A stretch of 64,000 bases of DNA, taken from Chryseosolibacter sp044507775 (lineage in GTDB: Bacteria > Bacteroidota > Bacteroidia > Cytophagales > Cyclobacteriaceae). The notes beneath the pieces were generated by a model. That model was not told the DNA's origin, ran no database searches, and saw nothing but the letters and a program-made list of their open reading frames with translations. The DNA is taken from NCBI GenBank assembly GCA_044507775.1, contig JBIQIY010000005.1:62001-126000 (forward strand), written 5' to 3'. Both the position numbers and the translations under genes were made by a program. The stretch's first letter is position 1. Each line of letters begins with the position of its first letter. This document shows, one piece after another, positions 53,445 through 60,714 of this stretch.

Positions 53445-54704
53445 ATGAAGATATTAATCCAGTCGCCTGAAATTCTCGATCCAGGTTCCCCCTTTCATCA
53501 AAAAGAAAAAAATGTATTGATTCAAAACGGGCGCGTCACGGCGATCGGCGACAAGAATTTTTCAGCAGACAAAATCATCCGGGCGGAGGGTATGAAGCTT
53601 TCTATCGGTTGGTTTGACCTCGGCACGTTCATCGGCGATCCCGGTCTCGAATACAAGGAGGATCTCGAGTCGGGTACGCGCGCTGCTGCTGCCGGAGGTT
53701 TTACGGAGATTGCGCTTCTGCCCAATACTCACCCCTGCGTGCAGACGAAGAATGAAATCAGCTACATCATGCGGGGCAACGCGCAACGCCTCGTGCAGGT
53801 ACATCCCATGGCCTCGGTAACTCAGAACAACAAGGGAGAGGAGCTCACCGAAATGATTGATCTTCACGCTGCGGGGGCCGTTGCTTTCACGGATGGACTC
53901 AAGCCTGTCTGGCACACGGATATTTTTCTTAAGTCGCTGCAATACCTTCAGAAGTTCAACGGGGTGCTCGTTGACCATCCGGAGGACTACTGGCTGAATC
54001 TTTTTGGGCAAATGCACGAAGGCGTGACCAGCACGCGACTCGGCCTCAAAGGCATGCCGCGCATTGCGGAAGAAATTGTCATCGGAAAGAATCTCGAACT
54101 GCTTCAATATGCGGGAGGACGCCTCCATTTCGCCCGTATATCTACACCGCGGTCTATCGAGCTGATCAAGGCGGCGCGCAAGAAACACGAAGTTACCTGC
54201 GACGTCGCCGTCTACCAGGCTTTACTGGATGACACCCGGCTCGTCGACTTCGATACCATCTACAAGGTAAACCCTCCGTGGCGTGAGCGCGCGGGCAACG
54301 ACAGCATTATCAAGGTGCTTCGCGATGGTACCATCGACGTGCTAAGCTCGGGGCATATGCCGCAGGACGAAGAGAGTAAAAACCTTGAATTCGACCGCGC
54401 TGAGTTCGGGATAATCAGCCTTCAAACATTCTGCGCTAACCTCACCTCGCTATCCAAATTGATCAACTTGGAAATACTGATTGAGAAAGTCACGAGCGGA
54501 CCGAGGCAGGTGCTTCACCTCGACGTGCCCCGGATAGCTGAAGACACGCCCGCTAATCTGACGTTGTTCGACCCGAATCACAAATGGGTGCTCAATGACG
54601 AAACGAATTTTTCAAAGTCCCGGAACTCGCCATGGTTTGGCAAGGAACTCACCGGAAAGGCGGTGGCGGTCTTTAACAATGGCAACTACTGGCTTGATCG
54701 CTGA
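53445..54704 (+). CDS. Dihydroorotase homologue lacking metal ligands (probably non-catalytic)
   Basis: 419 residues, full length for the dihydroorotase/hydantoinase family, with PGLEYKEDLESGTRAAAAGG and ALLPNTHPC as in true enzymes. However, the H-x-H motif is replaced (GWFDLGTFIGDPG, residues 55-67), the bridging and later His positions read DHPEDYW, HFARIST and VAVYQALLDD, and the catalytic Asp region reads LSSGHMPQDEE where active enzymes have D-H-A-P-H. Zinc-dependent ring closure therefore seems impossible. It may be a structural partner (as PyrC' is for aspartate transcarbamoylase) or have a new role. ATG 53445 is preferred over TTG 53442. Confidence 0.85.
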   Translation: MKILIQSPEILDPGSPFHQKEKNVLIQNGRVTAIGDKNFSADKIIRAEGMKLSIGWFDLGTFIGDPGLEYKEDLESGTRAAAAGGFTEIALLPNTHPCVQTKNEISYIMRGNAQRLVQVHPMASVTQNNKGEELTEMIDLHAAGAVAFTDGLKPVWHTDIFLKSLQYLQKFNGVLVDHPEDYWLNLFGQMHEGVTSTRLGLKGMPRIAEEIVIGKNLELLQYAGGRLHFARISTPRSIELIKAARKKHEVTCDVAVYQALLDDTRLVDFDTIYKVNPPWRERAGNDSIIKVLRDGTIDVLSSGHMPQDEESKNLEFDRAEFGIISLQTFCANLTSLSKLINLEILIEKVTSGPRQVLHLDVPRIAEDTPANLTLFDPNHKWVLNDETNFSKSRNSPWFGKELTGKAVAVFNNGNYWLDR

Positions 54705-54707
54705 AGC

Positions 54708-55229
54708 ATGAATTCACTCCTAAAGGTTTCGTTGCGATATGGCGTGCTGGCCGGTGTCATCGGCGCCGGATTGTTGTTCACGCTTTATGCGATCGACCGC
54801 CATCCGTTTCTGATACCCGTCTACCTGGATTTCCGGATAATCCTGTTTGCCGTTTTCATATTCTTTGCGCTGCGCGAGTTCAGGGACTATTACCAGAACG
54901 GCGTTTTGTACTTCTGGCAGGGATTTATTGCGTCATTCATATTTACCGTGTGCTACGCGCTGATCGCATCCGCCGCAGTGATAGTCTTCATTTACTTCGT
55001 TCCTGAATTTCTTTCCGAATACATCCGGCTTGAAACTGTTCAGTTAAGGTCGCTCACGCCGGAGGTGATCGAAACAATCGGCAAAGATGTCTATGAGCGC
55101 AATCTGGAATTGCTGCCGTCGACTACAGGTGTGACGCTTGGCTTCACATACCTGGTCCAGAGCTTCCTGATCAGCTTTTTCATAAGCGTAATTTTATCCG
55201 TAACTTTAAGAAGGCAACCTCAAACCTAA
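54708..55229 (+). CDS. DUF4199 membrane protein
   Basis: 173 residues, four membrane helices (about 9-28, 42-58, 70-98, 145-166), with the FRDYYQNGVLYFWQGFIASF loop characteristic of DUF4199. Function unknown. Three bases separate it from the preceding stop codon, so it belongs to the BatA-to-glycosyltransferase run. Confidence 0.85.
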   Translation: MNSLLKVSLRYGVLAGVIGAGLLFTLYAIDRHPFLIPVYLDFRIILFAVFIFFALREFRDYYQNGVLYFWQGFIASFIFTVCYALIASAAVIVFIYFVPEFLSEYIRLETVQLRSLTPEVIETIGKDVYERNLELLPSTTGVTLGFTYLVQSFLISFFISVILSVTLRRQPQT

Positions 55230-55240
55230 CTCTATAAATT

Positions 55241-55777
55241 ATGGAAACACAAGTAAACATTCCGCAGGTAACGACCCGGTCCGTCGGTGTTCGCTTTGGT
55301 CTCATCGCGGCATTGGTCGGAATTGCATACTTTCTGGTAATGAATGTGGCGGGAATAGATATGACACAGGGCTTCTGGAACTGGGTAGGATACGCCATCA
55401 CGCTGACGTTTGTTATCCTGTCGCAGAAGCAGTTCAAGGAGAAGGGAGATGGATATATGTCCTACGGCCAGGGTATTGGCATCGCCTTCTGGATGGGTCT
55501 TGTATCCGCCGTTATTTCCAGCATATTCACTTATATCTACATCAAGTTTATCGACACCGGGTTCCTGCAGCTTGTAAAGGACCGGCAGATAGAAGCGATG
55601 CAGCAGAAGGGAATGTCGGATGAGCAGATCGATCAGGGAATGAAGATGGCCGCAATGTTCATGACACCGGAGGCGATGTTGATCATGATGTTAATCGGCG
55701 GGATTATCGCTACTATCATTATTGCTTTAATTGTCACTATCTTTACGCAGAAGAAAAATCCAGAACCAGCATTTTGA
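55241..55777 (+). CDS. DUF4199 membrane protein
   Basis: 178 residues, the second DUF4199 copy. Four membrane helices, the FKEKGDGYMSYGQGIGIAFW loop matching that of the first copy, and a methionine-rich cytosolic or periplasmic loop (MSDEQIDQGMKMAAMFMTPE). The two copies are only moderately alike, so the duplication is old. They may form heteromers. Confidence 0.88.
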   Translation: METQVNIPQVTTRSVGVRFGLIAALVGIAYFLVMNVAGIDMTQGFWNWVGYAITLTFVILSQKQFKEKGDGYMSYGQGIGIAFWMGLVSAVISSIFTYIYIKFIDTGFLQLVKDRQIEAMQQKGMSDEQIDQGMKMAAMFMTPEAMLIMMLIGGIIATIIIALIVTIFTQKKNPEPAF

Positions 55778-55781
55778 GCAG

Positions 55782-56792
55782 ATGATAAATCCGGATATTT
55801 CAGTTGTAATTCCGGCACAGGACGAAGAGGAATCAATTCCCGAATTATGCCAATGGATAAGCCGTGTGATGCAATCACACGGCTTTTCGTATGAAGTCAT
55901 TATCATCGACGATGGTAGCTCGGACTCCACGTGGCAGAAGATCCTCGAGGTGAACGAGCGGGACAATCGTTTCAAGGGTGTTCGGTTCAATCGCAATTTT
56001 GGAAAATCGGCCGCATTACAAACCGGCTTCCGGGCGGCGGTCGGCGATGTCGTTATCACAATGGATGCGGATCTTCAGGACAGTCCGGACGAGATACCGG
56101 AGCTGTACTCTATGATCAAGGAACAAGGGTATCAATTGGTATCGGGCTGGAAGAAGAAGCGCTACGATCCGATCTCCAAGACGATACCCTCGAAATTTTT
56201 CAACTACATAACGCGCAAGCTTTCAGGCATTCAGTTGCACGATTTCAATTGCGGATTAAAGGCTTACCAGATTTCTGTAGTACGCAATATCACCGTGTAC
56301 GGCGAAATGCACCGGTACATTCCGCTGATTGCGAAATGGGCCGGATTCACGCGTATCGGCGAAAAACCGGTTGAACACCAGGAACGAAAATACGGTCGCA
56401 CGAAGTTCGGCATCGAACGTTTTGTGAACGGGTTTCTCGACCTGCTGTCGATCACTTTTGTCAGTCGCTTCCGGCAGAAGCCCATGCACTTCTTCGGGAC
56501 CTTCGGCATCCTTTCTTTTGCGATCGGATTTGTCTTCACGGTGAAGATCTTCTGGCACAAGATGGATTCACTTTATTTCTCAAAAGTACCCCTTCAGCGT
56601 GACATCACAGAACAACCCCTGTTCTACCTCGCTTTGGTGGCCCTTATCATCGGGGTACAGCTGTTCGTCACCGGATTTCTGGCAGAGATGTTCGCCATGC
56701 AATCGCTCACGAAACGCGATTACCTGGTCATCGACAAGATCGGCTTTGAGGAGGATGCAAGGGAGAAGAGGTTGCCTTCGATGGCGGGGTGA
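55782..56792 (+). CDS. Polyprenyl-phosphate glycosyltransferase (GtrB/DPM1-like GT2)
   Basis: 336 residues from ATG 55782, 4 bp after the DUF4199 stop. The GT-A domain has SVVIPAQDEEESIPEL, EVIIIDDGSSDSTW, FNRNFGKSAALQTGFRAA and the metal-binding MDADLQDSPDEIPEL, with NYITRKLSGIQLHDFNCGLK in the acceptor region, followed by two C-terminal membrane helices (about 240-262 and 285-310). It probably loads a sugar on undecaprenyl phosphate for glycan decoration. A heptamer repeat follows its stop codon directly. Confidence 0.9.
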   Translation: MINPDISVVIPAQDEEESIPELCQWISRVMQSHGFSYEVIIIDDGSSDSTWQKILEVNERDNRFKGVRFNRNFGKSAALQTGFRAAVGDVVITMDADLQDSPDEIPELYSMIKEQGYQLVSGWKKKRYDPISKTIPSKFFNYITRKLSGIQLHDFNCGLKAYQISVVRNITVYGEMHRYIPLIAKWAGFTRIGEKPVEHQERKYGRTKFGIERFVNGFLDLLSITFVSRFRQKPMHFFGTFGILSFAIGFVFTVKIFWHKMDSLYFSKVPLQRDITEQPLFYLALVALIIGVQLFVTGFLAEMFAMQSLTKRDYLVIDKIGFEEDAREKRLPSMAG

Positions 56793-56796
56793 AGTG

Positions 56797-56901
56797 GTGA
56801 GTGGTGAGTGGTGAGTGTGTGCGGCTTGGCGGGTTTATGTTCTATTTGTGCTTGTGCGGCTCTTTCGTGAGACGTGAGACGTGAGTCGTGAGTGGTGAGT
56901 A
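56797..56901. repeat. Two heptamer tandem-repeat arrays (GTGAGTN family)
   Basis: GTGAGTG three times at 56797-56817 (plus a partial unit touching the preceding TGA), then GTGAGAC, GTGAGAC, GTGAGTC, GTGAGTG and GTGAGTA at 56867-56901. No gene lies in the 696-bp gap 56793-57488, which also holds a dispersed repeat and a 15-bp duplicate. Confidence 0.8.
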
Positions 56902-56973
56902 CTTGAGTTTGACTGCCCCCTTGCAAGGGCTTGTTGCTGTCCATGGGATCGCGGGTTGCTCTTCTTCGAAGAG

Positions 56974-57121
56974 CCTGTCCTGAGCGGGCGCCGCCCCCTC
57001 TTTTCGAGGGCCTGTCCTGAGCGCGCCGCGGCACGCGTGGTGCAGGGTTTGAGGGTAAGCGAAGGATCTCCCACCGCGCAAGCAGCCAAGTCTCATTCGA
57101 CAGCATGCGCAACAAACCTTT
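56974..57121. repeat. Dispersed intergenic repeat, copy 1
   Basis: Contains CCTGTCCTGAGCG (twice), GCGCAAGCAGCC and TCTCATTCGACAGCATGCGC. The same blocks recur in inverted orientation at 59.4-59.5 kb, and the GATCC..CCTTA and CGCTCAGGA blocks recur at 35.3 kb. No coding potential. Confidence 0.7.
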
Positions 57122-57168
57122 CCAATATGAAATACTTCAGATGGGTGTAGCGGTTTTTGATTGTTGAA

Positions 57169-57360
57169 GACCGACAGAGTCTTAAATCCCACGCAAAGCT
57201 CGCAAAGGCGCTATTAATGCAAAGGTCTATACTAATTCAATGCGTGGGCTTGCGAAGATGTTCCGATAGTTAAGGATTTATCAGTTAATGGCTCGCAAAG
57301 CGGAGTCCCTCGCGTGCTCGGGTTGCACGATTGCAAGTTGGACGAGACCGACAGAGTCTT
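57169..57360. repeat. 15-bp direct repeat GACCGACAGAGTCTT
   Basis: Identical copies at 57169-57183 and 57346-57360, each followed by a similar A/T-C context. Otherwise the 57122-57488 stretch shows no gene or regulatory element that I recognise. Confidence 0.55.
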
Positions 57361-57488
57361 GATCTCACGAGCGTTCCGGCCCCGAACCTGGATTTCCTTG
57401 GCGTGAGCTAATAACATTCCACCACAATGTCTTAACCGGCCTCCGCGGGAAACGAAAACATATCACCTCAATGCCTTAACTTGCCTCC

Positions 57489-58469
57489 ATGGTGTCAACC
57501 CCCAAATACTCCATCATTATCCCGGTGTACAATCGACCGGAGGAAGTCCGGGATCTGCTGGAAAGCCTCACCCTTCAAACCCGAAAGGATTTTGAAGTCA
57601 TCATTGTCGAGGACGGGTCTGCGCTGACATCGGAGGAAGTGGTGAAAGAATACGAAAAGCGTTTGCCGATTCATTATTATGTCAAAACCAACAGCGGACC
57701 GGGCCCTGCGCGGAATTTTGGATTTGCCCATGCGCAGGGGGAATACTTTGTGGTGTTGGACAGCGACTGCATTCTTCCGCCTGCTTACTTCGAATCCGTA
57801 GACCAGGCGCTGAAGACCGAGCGCCTTGATGCCTGGGGTGGCCCGGACCGCGCGGATAACCGCTTTACCGTAGCTCAGCGCGCGATGGCTTATACAATGT
57901 CGTCTGTTCTTACAACGGGCGGCATACGCGGCGGGAAGCGGCGTGTTGGCTGGTTTCAGCCCCGAAGTTTTAACATGGGTATTTCGCGGGCTGTCTTCGA
58001 GCAAACACAGGGCTTCCGTTTTGATCGCTTTGCCGAAGACATCGAGCTTAGTATCCGGATGAAGAAAGCACAATTCCGCGTCGGCCTTATCTCTGACGCC
58101 TTTGTTTTTCACAAACGCCGCGCGAATTTTCTCCAGTTCTTCAAACAGGTTTTTAACTTCGGAAAGGGACGCGCACGCGTGGGCACTGTTCATCCGGAAG
58201 AGGTAAAACTGACCCACTGGTTTCCGACGCTGTTTACGCTGGGTACCTTGTCGTTGATCCTCTTCTATTTCGCCGGTGGTTGGCTTTTCCCGATAGGCGC
58301 CGCGTTGTTTGTCCTCTACCTTCTGCTAATCTTCGGCCATTCCCTGATGGAGAACCGCCACCTCGGTGTTGCCGCACTGTCAGTCATCTCTGCGCTCATC
58401 CAGCTATGGGGATATGGGGCAGGCTTTTTCATAGAGAAGATCGGGCAAAAGCGAAAGGGTGCGGCCTGA
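57489..58469 (+). CDS. Membrane-associated family 2 glycosyltransferase
   Basis: 326 residues. GT-A domain with SIIIPVYNRPEEV, FEVIIVEDGSALTSEE, NSGPGPARNFGFAHA, the DxD position VVLDSDCILPP, and the acceptor/base region RFAEDIELSIRM. Two or three membrane helices at the C-terminus (about 250-315). It resembles transferases acting on exopolysaccharide or O-antigen-type glycans. It stands alone: a 696-bp gap upstream, and 76 bp to the bestrophin-like gene. Confidence 0.88.
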   Translation: MVSTPKYSIIIPVYNRPEEVRDLLESLTLQTRKDFEVIIVEDGSALTSEEVVKEYEKRLPIHYYVKTNSGPGPARNFGFAHAQGEYFVVLDSDCILPPAYFESVDQALKTERLDAWGGPDRADNRFTVAQRAMAYTMSSVLTTGGIRGGKRRVGWFQPRSFNMGISRAVFEQTQGFRFDRFAEDIELSIRMKKAQFRVGLISDAFVFHKRRANFLQFFKQVFNFGKGRARVGTVHPEEVKLTHWFPTLFTLGTLSLILFYFAGGWLFPIGAALFVLYLLLIFGHSLMENRHLGVAALSVISALIQLWGYGAGFFIEKIGQKRKGAA

Positions 58470-58545
58470 ATTGGCAGCACGGAAACAAAGAGGCACGTTG
58501 AATTCAGGATTTTTTTTGTGAATATTGTACAATAAACCCCTTGTA

Positions 58546-59322
58546 ATGAAAAGAGTTCTGAAAAGCTTTTTGCTCATTATCAATTACAAAACCGTCATCA
58601 TCACCGCCCTTTCCGTTATTTCAACGTACGTCTGTTACCGCCTGGGACTGACGGCAAAATTTCCGGACATGCTCGTTGGGGTGGCAATCGTTTTCCCCGT
58701 CGTGTTTTCCATCGGCTCTGCCTACAACCGGCGGGAGAACGCGCTGCAGCGGTTCTCAGACTTCAAAGGACATGCCATCGCGATCTTTTATGCTACCCGC
58801 GACTGGACGTCCGACAAGGATCACAACCTTCCCGCTCAAGTCCGCGAAATAGTAACGGAGATGATGCGTATCATGCGCAGAATGTTCACATCGAATGGTC
58901 GCACTGACCTTCATGAAAATGAACGGAAGATATACGAACATTTCTCCCGTTTGTCCGGAATCGCCAACGCAATGCGCGAACACGGCGTTCAGACAAGCGA
59001 GGTCTCACGCGTAAATCAATACGTGAGCAAGATGATCATTGCTTTTGATAACCTGCAAGTCGTTCATACATACAGGACACCCGTCACGTTGCGTGCTTAC
59101 AGCAAGGTATTCATTTACATTTTTCCGATCATCTACGGTCCCTATTTCGCCAGCACCTTCAACGACTTCTCCGCTAACCTGGAGTATGTGATGCCCATCC
59201 TTTACAGTTTTATCCTGGTCAGCCTTGACAATATCCAGGACCACCTGGAACATCCATTCGACGAGATCGGCGAAGACGATATCCACATCGATGAGAATTC
59301 TGTTACCAGCCACATGGAGTAG
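58546..59322 (+). CDS. Bestrophin-like membrane protein
   Basis: 258 residues. Two N-terminal membrane segments (about 8-30 and 40-60), a helical cytosolic region, two further segments (about 190-235), and a tail HPFDEIGEDDIHIDEN that matches the acidic 'clasp' following the pore domain of bestrophins. Bacterial homologues form pentameric anion or cation channels. It is shorter than KpBest (about 290-300), and the assignment rests on topology and the tail motif. Confidence 0.65.
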   Translation: MKRVLKSFLLIINYKTVIITALSVISTYVCYRLGLTAKFPDMLVGVAIVFPVVFSIGSAYNRRENALQRFSDFKGHAIAIFYATRDWTSDKDHNLPAQVREIVTEMMRIMRRMFTSNGRTDLHENERKIYEHFSRLSGIANAMREHGVQTSEVSRVNQYVSKMIIAFDNLQVVHTYRTPVTLRAYSKVFIYIFPIIYGPYFASTFNDFSANLEYVMPILYSFILVSLDNIQDHLEHPFDEIGEDDIHIDENSVTSHME

Positions 59323-59400
59323 TGATCTGTGGTGGACTCGATGTCGTCTGCCGAAGCTTCCAGAGGGTTTTTCTCCTCAGGGGATGATGCAGGTGAGGCG

Positions 59401-59512
59401 AAAAGTTTTTGCTGCGCATGCTGTCGAATGAGAGTCGGCTGCTTGCGCTTTGGGGGATCCTTCCCTTACCCTTGCCCCGCCCTTGCCTGGCGGCGCCCGC
59501 TCAGGACAGGCG
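59401..59512. repeat. Dispersed intergenic repeat, copy 2 (inverted relative to copy 1)
   Basis: The reverse complement carries GCGCAAGCAGCC, TCTCATTCGACAGCATGCGC and a GGATCC/CTTCC block; GCCCGCTCAGGACAGGCG near its end mirrors the start of copy 1. It ends 8 bp before the 3' end of the MFS gene. Confidence 0.7.
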
Positions 59513-59519
59513 CTCTTCT

Positions 59520-60647
59520 CTAACGCTTCCTGGCCAGGGCGAGTACGGTCATGATCAGGAACAATGCGCTCACAAAGAAGAGCGCGTTGCGGAGGTTTGA
59601 TGCGTCGGCTACGAATCCGATGATTGCCGGACCAAACAGAAACCCGGAGTATCCGACCGTCGTCACCATAGCCAAGCCAACTCCCGGGGGGAGATCCTTT
59701 GTGTTTCCGGCAATTGAATATGTGATGGGAACAATTGTCGACAGTCCGAGTCCCACGAGGAAAAATCCTGCGACTGCGGGGTAAGGCTCCGGAACCAAAA
59801 GTGCGAGCAAAAGTCCCGACAGGGATAGTAAGCCGCCGTAGAAGATCAGTTTTGTGTCGCCCCACCGCGCCCTGAACCGATCTCCGAACAGCCTGCCCAG
59901 TGTCATGGCAGTTGCGAAAGCCGACAACCCAATGGGAGCAAACGCCGCCGTGGATTGCGCAATGTTGGTCATGTAGTTCACTGACCAATCTGAGATTGCC
60001 CCCTCACCCAGCATGCAACAGAAGGCGATGACGCCGATACCGATCAGTGTTTTGTTCGGGATCCGGAACAGCGGCCCTTCGTGGGCGTCGCTGATGTCCG
60101 GCTTGTCTTCAACCAGGTTGCTTCGAACCCATGCCACCAACACCAACGAAATGCCCGCGATGATCATGAGATGATAGGGCAGGCCCATGTGGAGATCGGT
60201 GAACAATGCGCCGCACCATGCCCCCATAGCCATCCCGATACTGAAGAAGGCGTGAAAGGAAGTCATAATAGGCTTGTTGTATTGCTTCTCGACCAGCACG
60301 GCCTGCGCATTCATAGCAACGTCCTGCATACCGGTTGCGACACCCATCACGAGGTACAAGATCATCAATGCCGGCAGCCCGGGCATCCACGGAACAAGGG
60401 GTATCAGTGCGCAATAGAAGAAGAGCGAGACCAATGATATCTTCCGGCTTCCGTGTTTGATGATCAGCCATCCCGTGAAGGGCATTGTCAGGAAGGCGCC
60501 GAAGGCGAAGATGAACAACACAAGCCCGATGGCGCCATTGTCAGCATTGAATTGCTCTTGTATCAACGGGAGCCGTGAGATCCAGTTAGCATAGATGAAT
60601 CCATTGAGGAAGAACGAGATCTTGACAGCGATTCTTTTGCGTAGCAC
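59520..60647 (-). CDS. MFS transporter
   Basis: 375 residues, about 12 membrane helices. Helix 1 FFLNGFIYANWISRLPLIQE and the loop FTGWLIIKHGSRKISLVSL (MFS motif A region) resemble YbjJ-like and other sugar/drug MFS exporters. The start is probably the GTG at 60647 (no in-frame ATG near). Substrate not assignable. 67 bp from the MG2/plug gene; the two are co-directional. Confidence 0.85.
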   Translation of the reverse strand: MLRKRIAVKISFFLNGFIYANWISRLPLIQEQFNADNGAIGLVLFIFAFGAFLTMPFTGWLIIKHGSRKISLVSLFFYCALIPLVPWMPGLPALMILYLVMGVATGMQDVAMNAQAVLVEKQYNKPIMTSFHAFFSIGMAMGAWCGALFTDLHMGLPYHLMIIAGISLVLVAWVRSNLVEDKPDISDAHEGPLFRIPNKTLIGIGVIAFCCMLGEGAISDWSVNYMTNIAQSTAAFAPIGLSAFATAMTLGRLFGDRFRARWGDTKLIFYGGLLSLSGLLLALLVPEPYPAVAGFFLVGLGLSTIVPITYSIAGNTKDLPPGVGLAMVTTVGYSGFLFGPAIIGFVADASNLRNALFFVSALFLIMTVLALARKR

Positions 60648-60714
60648 GGCTGGTCTTAAGTAAGGTACTTCAATGATCTTACGGTAGCATGGTTACGGGA
60701 AACTCGCGATGAGG

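Noticed and set aside
53445..54704. Functional pyrC
   Set aside because: Metal-binding histidines and the catalytic Asp are replaced, so the enzymatic name was not used.
56974..59512. Composite transposon formed by the inverted repeats
   Set aside because: No transposase or terminal IS structure is present; the copies are short non-coding repeats.
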